Origin: Hydrogenimonas sp.
GTDB lineage: Bacteria > Campylobacterota > Campylobacteria > Campylobacterales > Hydrogenimonadaceae
Length of the DNA: 35,595 bases
NCBI GenBank assembly: GCA_015494675.1
Contig: WGAW01000139.1
Location: 1-35,595, forward strand
Reading direction: 5' to 3'
The notes beneath the pieces were generated by a model. It had not been told where the DNA came from. It did not search any database and worked only from the letters and a program-made list of their open reading frames with translations. The position numbers were made by a program, and so were the translations under genes. How positions within the stretch are numbered: the first letter of the stretch is position 1; every line of letters starts with the position of its first letter. Shown piece by piece: positions 26,334-34,280 of the stretch.

Positions 26334-27059
26334 TTGACACCTTTTGTAGAGGCGGTCGCCGGGGCCGCCCGGGAGATTTCGGGTCGACTGCTCGAAGGGT
26401 GGAGTCCGCGCTACTCGAGATATTTCGACATAGGGGCCGGAGGCGATAGGAGTGCCGGAATAGATCGGATGGCGGAGGCGATATATGTCGAAGCTCTCGG
26501 CTCTTTCGGCACCATAGATTCGGAAGAGTCCGGTATAATAGGTTCGGGAGAGGCAAAAATCGTGCTGGATCCTATCGACGGGAGTGACAATGCCATCTCC
26601 GGCCTGCCCTACTTCGGCTCCTCCGTAGCTCTTGAGCGTAACGGCAGGGTGGAGGAAGCCGTTATCGTGAACCTGGCCAACGGCGATCTATTCTTCAAAA
26701 GCGACAACCGGCTGATGGTGGGAAAGATATCGGGCGGCGGATTCGCTCCCGTAGCGAAACGTGAAGATTCGACCGTCGGGATTTTCGAGAAGGCGTATGC
26801 ATATCCCGGCCTTGCACGTCGGCTGTACGATCGGAAGATGAAATTCCGTTCACCGGGGGCTGTAGCTCTATCGCTCGCTTATGCCCACTATGTCGAGTTT
26901 GTCATCTTTGCAGGTCCGAGGCGCCGCTACGATTTCGCCGCCGCGCTTTGGATGTGTGAAGAGCTTAACACTATAGAGACAGAGAGTCTGCTAATAGTTG
27001 CAAAAGATGGAAAAAAAGCCGAGCTTTTGCACCGTCTGGCACTGCAAGATCAAGGATAG
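26334..27059 (+). CDS. Inositol-monophosphatase-family phosphatase
   Basis: A Li+-sensitive-type, Mg2+-dependent phosphatase fold of 241 residues. Metal and phosphate ligands are visible: DSEESG (about 62-67, the EE pair), DPIDGSDNAISGLPYFGSS (about 79-97, matching DPIDGT.NF), and Asp in RYDFAAALW near residue 201, matching the WD.AA motif. The substrate cannot be told from the sequence; inositol phosphate, fructose bisphosphate and 3'-phosphoadenosine 5'-phosphate enzymes share this fold. The start is TTG 26334, two bases after gltD, without a strong ribosome site, so translation may depend on gltD. Confidence 0.82.
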   Translation: MTPFVEAVAGAAREISGRLLEGWSPRYSRYFDIGAGGDRSAGIDRMAEAIYVEALGSFGTIDSEESGIIGSGEAKIVLDPIDGSDNAISGLPYFGSSVALERNGRVEEAVIVNLANGDLFFKSDNRLMVGKISGGGFAPVAKREDSTVGIFEKAYAYPGLARRLYDRKMKFRSPGAVALSLAYAHYVEFVIFAGPRRRYDFAAALWMCEELNTIETESLLIVAKDGKKAELLHRLALQDQG

Positions 27060-27062
27060 AGT

Positions 27063-27914
27063 ATGAATTTCGGAAACATTTTCAAGAGTATTCGTAAAGA
27101 GCACCCGAAACCTGCGGAGGCGCCGGCCCACTGGATAAAGTGTCCAAAATGCAACGCGCTGATGTACTACAAAGAGATAGAAGCGAACCATTATGTCTGC
27201 CCGAAGTGCGGGTACCATATGCGGCTCTCTGCGGACCAGCGCATAAAACTTCTGGCTGACGAGGGGAGCTTTACGGAGCACGACAGCGGACTGGAGCCGG
27301 TAGACCCTCTCAAGTTCGTGGACAAGAAGAGCTACAAAAAACGGATCGAAGAGGCTAAAAAGAGGACGGGACGCACTTCGTCGGTAGTAAGCGGTTCGTG
27401 CACTATCGACTCGGAGCCGGTCGAGCTCGTCGTTTTCGACTTCGCATTTATGGGGGGAAGCCTCGGTTCTGTAGAGGGTGAGAAGATAGTCAGGGCTGTC
27501 AACAGGGCGCTCGAAAAGCGGTGCGGAGTCGTCATTGTCAGCGCGAGCGGCGGTGCGAGGATGCAGGAGAGTACATACTCTCTTATGCAGATGGCAAAGA
27601 CGAGTGCAGCTCTGGCAAAACTCGACGAAGCGGGCCTTCCCTTCATATCGATACTCACAGATCCCACTATGGGGGGAGTCAGCGCCTCTTTCGCGATGCT
27701 CGGTGACATCATACTCGCCGAACCGGACGCCCTTATAGGCTTTGCGGGGCAGCGTGTTATCAAACAGACGATAGGTGCGGACCTGCCGGAGGGATTTCAG
27801 CGATCGGAGTTTCTGCTCGAACATGGACTCATAGACAAGGTGGTTCCGAGGCGCAAGCTCAAAGAGAGTGTCGCCACACTGCTCAAGCTCTTCAACAACA
27901 GAGGGAGAGAGTGA
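27063..27914 (+). CDS. accD: Acetyl-CoA carboxylase carboxyltransferase subunit beta
   Basis: Half of the carboxyltransferase that makes malonyl-CoA. The 283-residue protein has the N-terminal zinc ribbon CPKC ... CPKC (Cys27, 30, 46, 49). The crotonase-like core follows, with [32 protein letters not shown] and a late [14 protein letters not shown]. The ribosome site AAGGATAGAG precedes the ATG. thiE starts on the stop as GTGA. The biotin ligase and fabD in this window serve the same pathway. Confidence 0.97.
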   Translation: MNFGNIFKSIRKEHPKPAEAPAHWIKCPKCNALMYYKEIEANHYVCPKCGYHMRLSADQRIKLLADEGSFTEHDSGLEPVDPLKFVDKKSYKKRIEEAKKRTGRTSSVVSGSCTIDSEPVELVVFDFAFMGGSLGSVEGEKIVRAVNRALEKRCGVVIVSASGGARMQESTYSLMQMAKTSAALAKLDEAGLPFISILTDPTMGGVSASFAMLGDIILAEPDALIGFAGQRVIKQTIGADLPEGFQRSEFLLEHGLIDKVVPRRKLKESVATLLKLFNNRGRE

Positions 27915-28477
27915 AGCTCTACGCCCTTCTGGATGAAGAGTCGCTGAAGCGGCACGGATGGAGTCTGGAGCGCTTCGTCAGGCGCGCCTGCGAACTGGGT
28001 GCCGAGATACTCCAGTACAGGAACAAGAGCGGCGATATCGAGTCTGCGGCAAGAAGGCTCGAAGAGCTGGTTTCGAGCTTTCCCGGAAGGGTGATTGTAA
28101 ACGACTATGTGGACCTCGCCGCAATCTGCGGAGGTGTACATCTGGGGCAGGAGGATCTGGCGTGCTACGGAGGTACTCCCCGTGAGGCGGTAGAGAAGAT
28201 TCGCCAAGCGGTCGGCGAGGGGGGATGGATAGGTCTCTCTACCCATAACGAGATCGAGATAAAGGAGGCGAACTGCCTCGAAATAGACTATATAGGTCTG
28301 GGTGCCTGCAGAGGCACGGAGACAAAGAGCGATGCGAATGTTTTGGGAATAGAGACGGTTTCGGCCCTCGCCGCACTCTCTACCCACCCGGTAGCCGCCA
28401 TTGGCGGTCTGAGGCTCGACGACGAGATACCCAATGCAGCCTATCGAGTAGTCGGAAGCGGTCTCTATGAAGATTAA
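27911..28477 (+). CDS. thiE: Thiamine-phosphate synthase-like protein
   Basis: ThiE joins the pyrimidine and thiazole halves of thiamine. The 188-residue protein shows the TIM-barrel markers: ILQYRNK (Q.R.K diphosphate site), [38 protein letters not shown] (equivalent to GP.F.T.TK) and AAIGGL. It is a little shorter than E. coli ThiE and lacks the usual GPIFPT wording, so a TenI-like or variant role remains possible. The start GTG overlaps accD. Confidence 0.82.
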   Translation: MKLYALLDEESLKRHGWSLERFVRRACELGAEILQYRNKSGDIESAARRLEELVSSFPGRVIVNDYVDLAAICGGVHLGQEDLACYGGTPREAVEKIRQAVGEGGWIGLSTHNEIEIKEANCLEIDYIGLGACRGTETKSDANVLGIETVSALAALSTHPVAAIGGLRLDDEIPNAAYRVVGSGLYED

Positions 28478-28925
28478 CGTTGCGGCTATAGCGAAGCCGG
28501 AGAGGGACGCCTACGCTCAAATATGCGACCGTTTCGCGAAGATGTCCGGCAGATACGCCTCCGTAGTCTCCAACGATATTTTCAGTTCGAAAGTGACCAG
28601 AGCGCAGGAGAGCGGTGCGGCGGAGGCGAAAAAGCTCTATTCGAAGCTTTTCGAACCTTGGATGAGAAGAGGGTACAAGATAGCTCTCGATCCGGCCGGC
28701 AGGAGGGTAGATACCGAAAAGTTCTGCCGCCTTCTTGAAGAGAGGAGCGAAGTGACCTTCTTTCTGGGGGGAGCCTATGGGCACGGGGGCGATTTTCTGA
28801 AGCGTTGCGACGAGGTGATCTCACTCTCCGATCTGACCATGAGCCACAAGGTCGCGAAAGTGGTTCTGTTCGAGCAGATATATCGTGCACTTACGATTCT
28901 ACACAACCATCCTTATCATAAATAG
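28467..28925 (+). CDS. rlmH: 23S rRNA (pseudouridine1915-N3)-methyltransferase RlmH
   Basis: Methylates pseudouridine 1915 in helix 69 of the large subunit RNA. The 152-residue protein is a SPOUT methyltransferase. ALDPAGRRVDTEKFC, TFFLGGAYGHGGDF and the closing SLSDLTMSHKVAKVVLFEQIYRA with HNHPYHK match RlmH, in which the LS..T..H.....LLEQ.YR motif forms the knot. It overlaps thiE by 11 bases, and the same pairing with accD is seen in H. pylori. Confidence 0.95.
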   Translation: MKINVAAIAKPERDAYAQICDRFAKMSGRYASVVSNDIFSSKVTRAQESGAAEAKKLYSKLFEPWMRRGYKIALDPAGRRVDTEKFCRLLEERSEVTFFLGGAYGHGGDFLKRCDEVISLSDLTMSHKVAKVVLFEQIYRALTILHNHPYHK

Positions 28926-28998
28926 GAAGATGCCGATATTTGCAGGTAGATGAATGGTATCGGAATTACCCCGATTTTGTAATTTAAGGGTATTTCGA

Positions 28999-29004
28999 TA
29001 AAAT
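28999..29004 (+). promoter_or_regulatory. Probable -10 box for dksA
   Basis: TAAAAT at 28999-29004 lies 29 bases before the dksA start, in an AT-rich stretch with a TTTTGT at -35 spacing of 18. The preceding 70 bases hold a weak inverted repeat (CCGATA 28933-28938 with TATCGG 28958-28963) that might end the rlmH transcript. Confidence 0.4.
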
Positions 29005-29032
29005 TCAATAATTTTTATGTAAGGAGCAGGGG

Positions 29033-29389
29033 TTGAGAGACAACGATATAGAGTATTTCAAACAGATGCTTGAAGCTAGACGGGAGCAGATATTGAAGAA
29101 TATCAGGGGAAGCTCCAAAGAGCTTGATGAGCTGCACCGGAACCATGAAGTTATGGATGAAGGGGATTTCGCATCGGTCTCCACCGACAACATGATCAAT
29201 GAAGAGATCCTCTCGTCTCAGCAGAGGGAGCTTGAAGAGATCGACGAAGCGCTCGCAAAAATAAGAGACGGCTCATACGGAATATGCGAGATGTGCGAGG
29301 AGCCTATAGGTATGCAGCGCCTCAAGGTCAAACCTTTTGCGAAATACTGTATCACCTGCAGGCAGATCGCCGAAAAGAGCCCAGCATAA
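29033..29389 (+). CDS. dksA: RNA polymerase-binding transcription factor DksA
   Basis: Binds in the secondary channel of RNA polymerase and, with ppGpp, adjusts rRNA and stress promoters. The 118-residue protein has a coiled coil with tip motif DEGDFAS (Asp42 and Asp45, matching DxxDxA of DksA) and a four-cysteine zinc finger (Cys85, 88, 106, 109). It starts at TTG 29033 after AAGGAGCAGG. It is shorter at the N-terminus than the E. coli protein, which is normal for this phylum. Confidence 0.92.
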   Translation: MRDNDIEYFKQMLEARREQILKNIRGSSKELDELHRNHEVMDEGDFASVSTDNMINEEILSSQQRELEEIDEALAKIRDGSYGICEMCEEPIGMQRLKVKPFAKYCITCRQIAEKSPA

Positions 29390-29404
29390 TCAGGAGGCTT
29401 TCCG

Positions 29405-30424
29405 ATGTATTTTAAACGTTACACTCTGGCTTCGATACTACTGATCGCCGCGGTAGGCGGTTATGTCTACTATATGGTCACAAAAGACACCTATACGATC
29501 GAACTGCTGGGTGTCAACGTAACTCTTCCGATCGCCGTCTGGATTGTGGTGCCTATGGTTCTTTTCTATCTGGCGTCGCTTTTTCACATGCTCTATTACG
29601 GATTCAAAGGGTATTTGCAAAAACGACGTGTGGAGCGGGATATCTCAAAACTCTCGGACGCTCTTTATTGGGATGTCCTCAAATCTCCCAAACAGCACGC
29701 CTATGATGACAAAGAGATTAGAAAAATCGGTGTCGTTCTCGATCAGGGGTTCGACGACCTTACAGGTGTCGACAAGAGCAAATGCGATGAGCGGGTCAAA
29801 GATGCTCTGGAGATGGTCGAGGCGATAGAGCGGGGCGAGTATGTCGATATGAAAAAGGTCTCTCTCGACAAGAGCAACCCCTACGTAGTGAAGAACTGGC
29901 TCAACTTTCTTGACTCAGAGCCGGAGCGCGCCGAAGAGATCGTGCGAAAGGCCGAGGCGTACGACGAATCGGTCGTACACGCCGCCATGAAGAGATTTGT
30001 CGAAAACGCTTCACAGCAGCAGATAGAGAAGTATAAAGAGAGGGTCGATATAGATATCTTGATTCACCTTCTCGACTCGATGCAGAGTACGGAAGAGGAG
30101 AAGCCGCGGATAGCCCTCGACTTCATAGAGAGCCTGCTCGAATCGTTGAAGCCGTCGGAGAAGGAGTACCTGCAGATCGCGCAGAGACTCTCCAAACTAT
30201 ACACTCCAGATGAGGTCCTCAGATTTTTCGAGAAGGTTGTCGCCCGTGACGACAAGGCGTTCAAAGCCTATGTTTTCGTTCTGATCGAGTTTGAGATGCT
30301 GGATAGGGCCAATGAACTGCTCCAGGATACCGCACGCGGGGAGTACCTCGATTTCAAAGCCTTCCTCGATTTGAGAAAAGCGGGAAAACACTACCCGATG
30401 AGTCTGCTTCTGCCGAGGTGCTGA
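29405..30424 (+). CDS. Membrane protein of unknown function, 339 aa
   Basis: I do not recognise a named family. Two hydrophobic helices stand at the N-terminus (about 8-25 and 41-67, the second IAVWIVVPMVLFYLASLFHMLYYGF), a layout reminiscent of LapA-type membrane modules. They are followed by about 270 residues of mostly helical, Glu/Lys-rich cytoplasmic domain, with no cysteine motif or nucleotide site. The helical part may form TPR-like or HEAT-like repeats. The ribosome site AGGAGG is strong. It sits between dksA and dus with gaps of 15 and 7 bases, so it is likely co-transcribed with both. Confidence 0.75.
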   Translation: MYFKRYTLASILLIAAVGGYVYYMVTKDTYTIELLGVNVTLPIAVWIVVPMVLFYLASLFHMLYYGFKGYLQKRRVERDISKLSDALYWDVLKSPKQHAYDDKEIRKIGVVLDQGFDDLTGVDKSKCDERVKDALEMVEAIERGEYVDMKKVSLDKSNPYVVKNWLNFLDSEPERAEEIVRKAEAYDESVVHAAMKRFVENASQQQIEKYKERVDIDILIHLLDSMQSTEEEKPRIALDFIESLLESLKPSEKEYLQIAQRLSKLYTPDEVLRFFEKVVARDDKAFKAYVFVLIEFEMLDRANELLQDTARGEYLDFKAFLDLRKAGKHYPMSLLLPRC

Positions 30425-30431
30425 AAGAGAG

Positions 30432-31403
30432 ATGAAGAGCAAAGTTCTCGATTTTTCCTCACCCCTTTTCGTGCTGGCTCCTCTTGCCGGCCTTACCGAC
30501 CTGCCGTTTAGAAGCGTGGTGAAAAAGTTCGGTGCCGATCTTACCGTCAGTGAGATGATCAGCTCCAACGCACTTGTGCACAACAGTAAAAAGAGTATGA
30601 AGATGCTCGAAAAGAGCCCGCTGGAGAACCCCTATTCGGTTCAGATAGCCGGTGCCGACGAAGATATAGTAAGAAGGGCCGTCGAGATATTGAACGGGGT
30701 GGAGGGGATAGATATAATAGATCTAAACTGCGGCTGTCCGGTGCCGAAAATCGTATCTCACGGTTCGGGAAGCTCCCTGCTCAAAGATCTCGAAAAGATG
30801 GGCCGTATAATATCGACGATAAAGAGCGCTTCCCGAAAACCTCTGACCAGCGTCAAGATACGCATAGGCTTCAACGAAAAAAAGCCCGTCGAGATCGCGA
30901 AAGTGTGTGAAGCGAACGGTGCCGACTTCATAGCCGTTCACGGCCGTACGAGAGCCGGAAAGTTCAAGAGCGAAGTCGATTACGACGCGATCAGAAAGAT
31001 TAAAGAGGCGGTCTCTATTCCGGTAATAGCCAACGGAGATATAACGAGCTACGAAAAGGCCAGAAGTGTGCTTGAGTTTACAGGTGCGGACGGCGTGATG
31101 ATAGGGCGGGGTGCGGTAGGAAAGCCGTGGATATTCTACCAGCTGCGGCACGGGGAGGAGGAGATGGACCCGGCCCTGAAGAGGAGTATCATTCTCGAGC
31201 ACTTCGATCAGATGATATCTTTTTACGGCGACTACGGCGCTACGCTTTTTAGAAAACATCTTCACACTTACTCAAAGGCCGGTTACGCCGGTGCATCGGC
31301 ATTCAGAGACAGAGTAAACCGTACCTCCGACCCGACGCAAATGAGAGAGATCATAGAGAGCTTTTTCGACCCTTCGAATCTGCTTGTCGCTAAAGCATCC
31401 TAA
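30432..31403 (+). CDS. dus: tRNA-dihydrouridine synthase
   Basis: FMN enzyme that reduces specific uridines in tRNA loops. The 323-residue protein opens with FVLAPLAGLTDLPFRSVVKKFGAD and has the catalytic cysteine in DLNCGCPVPK. FMN-phosphate contacts are VHGRTRAG, PVIANGDI and GVMIGRGAVGKPWIF. The C-terminal helical tRNA-binding domain is present. It is closest in style to DusB. It converges on fliO across the repeat element. Confidence 0.94.
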   Translation: MKSKVLDFSSPLFVLAPLAGLTDLPFRSVVKKFGADLTVSEMISSNALVHNSKKSMKMLEKSPLENPYSVQIAGADEDIVRRAVEILNGVEGIDIIDLNCGCPVPKIVSHGSGSSLLKDLEKMGRIISTIKSASRKPLTSVKIRIGFNEKKPVEIAKVCEANGADFIAVHGRTRAGKFKSEVDYDAIRKIKEAVSIPVIANGDITSYEKARSVLEFTGADGVMIGRGAVGKPWIFYQLRHGEEEMDPALKRSIILEHFDQMISFYGDYGATLFRKHLHTYSKAGYAGASAFRDRVNRTSDPTQMREIIESFFDPSNLLVAKAS

Positions 31404-31803
31404 CCGATATTACGCAAATTCAGGGCCGAGCCCGTAATACCAAACCCAAATAAAAAGAGAACGGAGCATTCAGTCGTCACCGCAGCGAGACCTGCGGGAG
31501 CGAGTCGAACGAAAGCGGCCGAAAATCGTGCTCAAACCCGAAAGGGGAGAAGCGTAAGGCGAAAGTAAACCGCTCCGCTTTCGCAGCTTCGCACGACGCT
31601 GCGTATATGCCGGAGGCATAGCAGACGTCCGCTGTTCACGATTTTCAGGCTTTCGTCGACGTCTTGACGGGCCGGAGCACCCGTCGAGCGAGGATGAGGG
31701 CCGGATGTTTCGTTTCTGTTTGGGATTGGTATAAGTTGGCATGACCTGGCCGGCCCCACAACCCCCTGAAGCTACAAAATCGGAGATTTCGAGATAGTTA
31801 TGG
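31404..31803. other. 400-base gap between convergent dus and fliO
   Basis: No credible gene lies here. Most of the gap is the inverted-repeat element at 31435-31734. The flanks (31404-31434 and 31735-31803) are short and unremarkable. Minus-strand open frames within it (for example 31470-31742) are Arg/Ser-rich and have no ribosome site. Confidence 0.6.
31435..31734. mobile_element. MITE-like inverted-repeat element, about 300 bases
   Basis: The ends mirror each other: TAATACCAAACCCAAA from 31435 and, read on the minus strand from 31734, TTATACCAATCCCAAA. If the ends are TACCAA/TTGGTA, both flanks read TAA, a possible 3-base target duplication. Inside are subterminal arms: GTCGA-A-CGAAAGC ... 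GAAAATCGTG (31504-31530) pairs with 31637-31660. Small hairpins are CCGCAG/CTGCGG (31480-31497), TATGCC/GGCATA (31606-31620) and GACGGG/CCCGTC (31666-31685). No transposase is encoded, so it would be non-autonomous. A structured RNA or bidirectional terminator is the alternative. Confidence 0.55.
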
Positions 31804-32649
31804 CTAAGGGATGTTCTCTCTGGTTGCGTTGGCTTTGAAGGCTTCGTAGGCGTCCGGATGGTTCTCTTTAAGAAAGTGGTCGAGCTGCTTTTTGTTGGCT
31901 TCGAAGAGCGATGTAAAACTCTCCTGATCCTCTACTCTCTTTTCCGAAAATGTATCGAGCAGTAGGTTGCTGTTTCCTACGACCATAAGGTACTGTTTGT
32001 CGTTGAACTCAAGAAGTATGAGTCTGTTTTGCTGATCCAAGACCTTCTGGTAGCGTATAACGGCTCCCTCCGGAGCTATCTTGGCACCCCCGATTCCCGG
32101 CATGAGCCATCCGCCAAGATCCGATCTTTTGCGTTTTACGAGCCAGAGAACGAGGAGCAGAAGAGTCATTATTCCCAAAACGCTCCAGTAGCGCCAGCCC
32201 GGGAGAGTCTCTTCCGTTTTCGCTACCGTTAGGGGCCTACTCTCTTTGCGCGGTTCGGATGATGGGGACGAAATTTTCGAAGCGGCCGCCGGTACGATTC
32301 TTATGCGTAGGCCGAAACCGTCAACCGTTTTGGAGGCTTCGACCTTTATACCCTTTTTTGAGGGAACGATTTTTATGAGCGCCGAGTTTTCAGCCGCTCC
32401 GGTAACGGCTATCGACTCCACAATGCTGCTTTGGAGCTCTTTTGCGAAAGGCTTTAGTATATGGACATTCGAGAGTCTTATATTTATACTTCCGTCGCCG
32501 GCCTCGCTCTTCTTTATCGAACCGTCGAAGGGTGCGTCAAACGAAAGCATCAGGTCTACCCTGTTCTCCCTTTCGTAGATATTCCGGTTCAAGAGGGTGG
32601 CCGCAAAGAGCAGGGGAGTCAGAATCAGAATTGTCAATAGGGCTCTCAT
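31804..32649 (-). CDS. fliO: FliO-like flagellar export apparatus protein
   Basis: FliO helps assemble the FliP core of the flagellar export gate. The 281-residue protein has a signal peptide (MRALLTILILTPLLFAA), a periplasmic region (about 18-150), one membrane helix (about 154-172, VLGIMTLLLLVLWLV), and a cytoplasmic FliO-type segment with VLDQQNRLILLEFNDKQYLMVVG. The long periplasmic domain is larger than in E. coli FliO. The family call leans on this segment and on adjacent fliN. It is the last gene of a cheX-fliN-fliO unit, 6 bases after fliN. Confidence 0.72.
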   Translation of the reverse strand: MRALLTILILTPLLFAATLLNRNIYERENRVDLMLSFDAPFDGSIKKSEAGDGSINIRLSNVHILKPFAKELQSSIVESIAVTGAAENSALIKIVPSKKGIKVEASKTVDGFGLRIRIVPAAASKISSPSSEPRKESRPLTVAKTEETLPGWRYWSVLGIMTLLLLVLWLVKRKRSDLGGWLMPGIGGAKIAPEGAVIRYQKVLDQQNRLILLEFNDKQYLMVVGNSNLLLDTFSEKRVEDQESFTSLFEANKKQLDHFLKENHPDAYEAFKANATRENIP

Positions 32650-32655
32650 CGGCTG

Positions 32656-32967
32656 CTACCTCTCTTTCGACAGGTAGTAGAGTACCGCGTCGGCATCGAG
32701 TATCTCGTTTAAACGGATCGCTAGATTCTGCTCATATACCATCACTTCTCCGCGCCCGATAATTCGGCCGTTCACGTATGTCTCCACGCTCTCTCCGGCA
32801 GGTTTTTGCAGATCTATGACGGAGCCGACTCCAAGATGGAGTATCTCGTCGAGTGTCAGCTCCGTTTCACCCAGATAAGATGTGATCTGCACCTCGATAT
32901 CCAAAAGGCGCTCGAAATCGAAAGGTTCGATCTCTCTCTTCTCCATATTTTCACTGCTCTGAGGCAT
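32656..32967 (-). CDS. fliN: Flagellar motor switch protein FliN
   Basis: Forms the lower ring of the flagellar C-ring that sets rotation direction. The 103-residue protein is mostly the SpoA domain: LDIEVQITSYLGETELTLDEIL, then GSVIDLQKPAGESVETYVNGRIIGRGEVMVYEQNLAIRL. Length matches a stand-alone FliN. It overlaps the upstream cheX-like gene by 17 bases. The start may be 32967 or an internal ATG seven codons later. Confidence 0.92.
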   Translation of the reverse strand: MPQSSENMEKREIEPFDFERLLDIEVQITSYLGETELTLDEILHLGVGSVIDLQKPAGESVETYVNGRIIGRGEVMVYEQNLAIRLNEILDADAVLYYLSKER

Positions 32968-33394
32968 CGTCTCCCTTTATCTGTAAGGCTATGCAACGGT
33001 TTTCGGTTTTAAACAGAAGAGTTTCACATCCGCTTCGGAGGTGGCCGATGCCGTCGAACCGCGGTGTGGCTATGGTGCACGGAATACCGCGATCGCTTGC
33101 GATCATTTTTGCATGGCCCACGATAAAGTTCGCCAGTTCCGATGTGAGATCTTCGAGAGCATCTTCGTCGGGATCGTTTTCGAAAAGCAGTATCGAAGAG
33201 ACCTTTTTGAGAGTAGGCTTCTGTAGCCACAGGGTAGCCACCATATGCCCCTCCCTTTCGCACGAAAACGGTATGGCCGCCCTGTACCCGCTGCGGGCGG
33301 GACGGTTTTTGCAGGGCACAAGTCTCATTCCGAAGTGCTGTTCGAACACCTCACTCATCGAAGTCCGCAACAGGTCTGTCACTCTCTCCTCCAT
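32951..33394 (-). CDS. cheX: CheX-like chemotaxis phosphatase (CheC/CheX/FliY family)
   Basis: CheX proteins remove phosphate from CheY. The 147-residue frame has the family's catalytic pattern ExxN in SELANFIVGHAK (Glu86, Asn89), followed by the small-residue strand GIPCTIATPRF. The ATG at 33394 has a poor ribosome site; a GTG four codons later (33382) follows GGAGGA at good spacing and may be the true start. The overlap with fliN suggests that the product works at the switch, perhaps as the separate equivalent of the CheC-like part of FliY. The substrate has not been shown for this branch. Confidence 0.75.
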   Translation of the reverse strand: MEERVTDLLRTSMSEVFEQHFGMRLVPCKNRPARSGYRAAIPFSCEREGHMVATLWLQKPTLKKVSSILLFENDPDEDALEDLTSELANFIVGHAKMIASDRGIPCTIATPRFDGIGHLRSGCETLLFKTENRCIALQIKGDDASEQ

Positions 33395-33416
33395 CCCGGT
33401 TCTTGAATTCTGCTTG

Positions 33417-33422
33417 ATTATA
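33417..33422 (-). promoter_or_regulatory. Probable -10 box of the cheX-fliN-fliO operon
   Basis: The minus strand reads CCTATAATC, a perfect TATAAT 23 bases before the ATG at 33394, within an AT-rich tract. No sigma54 (GG-N10-GC) or sigma28 promoter was noticed, so the operon may be read by the vegetative sigma factor. Confidence 0.5.
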
Positions 33423-33479
33423 GGATAAAAATTTTAAATTATGCATTAATAGTATATCGGCTATTTATCGTTAATGCTG

Positions 33480-33485
33480 TATAAT
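33480..33485 (+). promoter_or_regulatory. Probable -10 box of the TauE/SafE gene
   Basis: A perfect TATAAT stands 47 bases before the start codon at 33533, preceded directly by TG. It is divergent from the cheX promoter; the two -10 boxes are about 60 bases apart. Confidence 0.5.
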
Positions 33486-33532
33486 TGCAGGTTTTTCGCC
33501 CGTGCCGGACGAAAATGATCAGGATGGAATAG

Positions 33533-34276
33533 ATGGAAATTCAACTTCTGCTTGCCGGTATGGCTATAGGTACTCTTTCGGGCTTTTTCGGTATCGGAGG
33601 CGGTACCATTCTCGTCCCGTTGCTGATGATGATGGGCTACGACATAAAGAGTGCCGTAGGTATATCGGTAATGCAGATGGTATTCAGCTCGTTCTACGGC
33701 TCATGGATAAACCACAAAAAGGGCTTTTTGAACCTAAAAGAGGGAGCGGTAACGGGTTTAGGCGGTTTTGTAGGGGCTCTTGGGAGCGGCTGGCTCGTTT
33801 CGGCGGTTCCCGAGATAGTGCTCGAGACGATGTTTCTTGCCGTGATAGGATTTGCGCTATACCGCTTTTTCAAAGCTCCCGAATATACGGAGCAAGAGAG
33901 CGGGCACGATCTCTCCCCGTTAGTGCTGGCCGGAGCGGGGGCGGTGATAGGGCTCTTTTCGATCTCTATGGGAATCGGAGGATCTATCCTTCTGACCCCG
34001 ATTCTGGTTGGTCTGCTCCGCTATCCGCTGAAGAAGGCGGTATCGGCCGGACTCTTTTTTGTGGTATTCTCTTCGGTCTCCGGCTTCATAAGTCTCTCGC
34101 TGGCGGGACATATAGACTATCTGCACGGATTTTTGGTGGGGGCCGCCTCTTTGGCGGGAGTATATACGGGAATCCATCTTGCGGCTGTTACCGGGCACAA
34201 AAAACACAAAAACGCACTTGTTGTGCTATATATAATCATTCTCGGAATGATGCTGAAAAAAGTTTTAGGAGTCTGA
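33533..34276 (+). CDS. TauE/SafE (TSUP) family membrane transporter
   Basis: The family includes exporters of sulfite, sulfoacetate and other anions. The 247-residue protein has about seven or eight hydrophobic segments and the duplicated signature of the family: GFFGIGGGTILVPLL (17-31) and SISMGIGGSILLTPIL in the second half. A polar loop with PEYTEQESGHD separates the halves. The substrate is unknown; sulfite export would suit a sulfur-oxidising relative, but that is inference. uvrA follows after 4 bases. Confidence 0.88.
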   Translation: MEIQLLLAGMAIGTLSGFFGIGGGTILVPLLMMMGYDIKSAVGISVMQMVFSSFYGSWINHKKGFLNLKEGAVTGLGGFVGALGSGWLVSAVPEIVLETMFLAVIGFALYRFFKAPEYTEQESGHDLSPLVLAGAGAVIGLFSISMGIGGSILLTPILVGLLRYPLKKAVSAGLFFVVFSSVSGFISLSLAGHIDYLHGFLVGAASLAGVYTGIHLAAVTGHKKHKNALVVLYIIILGMMLKKVLGV

Positions 34277-34280
34277 ATTT

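Noticed and set aside
31470..31742. Arg/Ser-rich minus-strand frame in the repeat element
   Set aside because: It has no ribosome site, lies within palindromic DNA, and is typical of false genes called in repeats.
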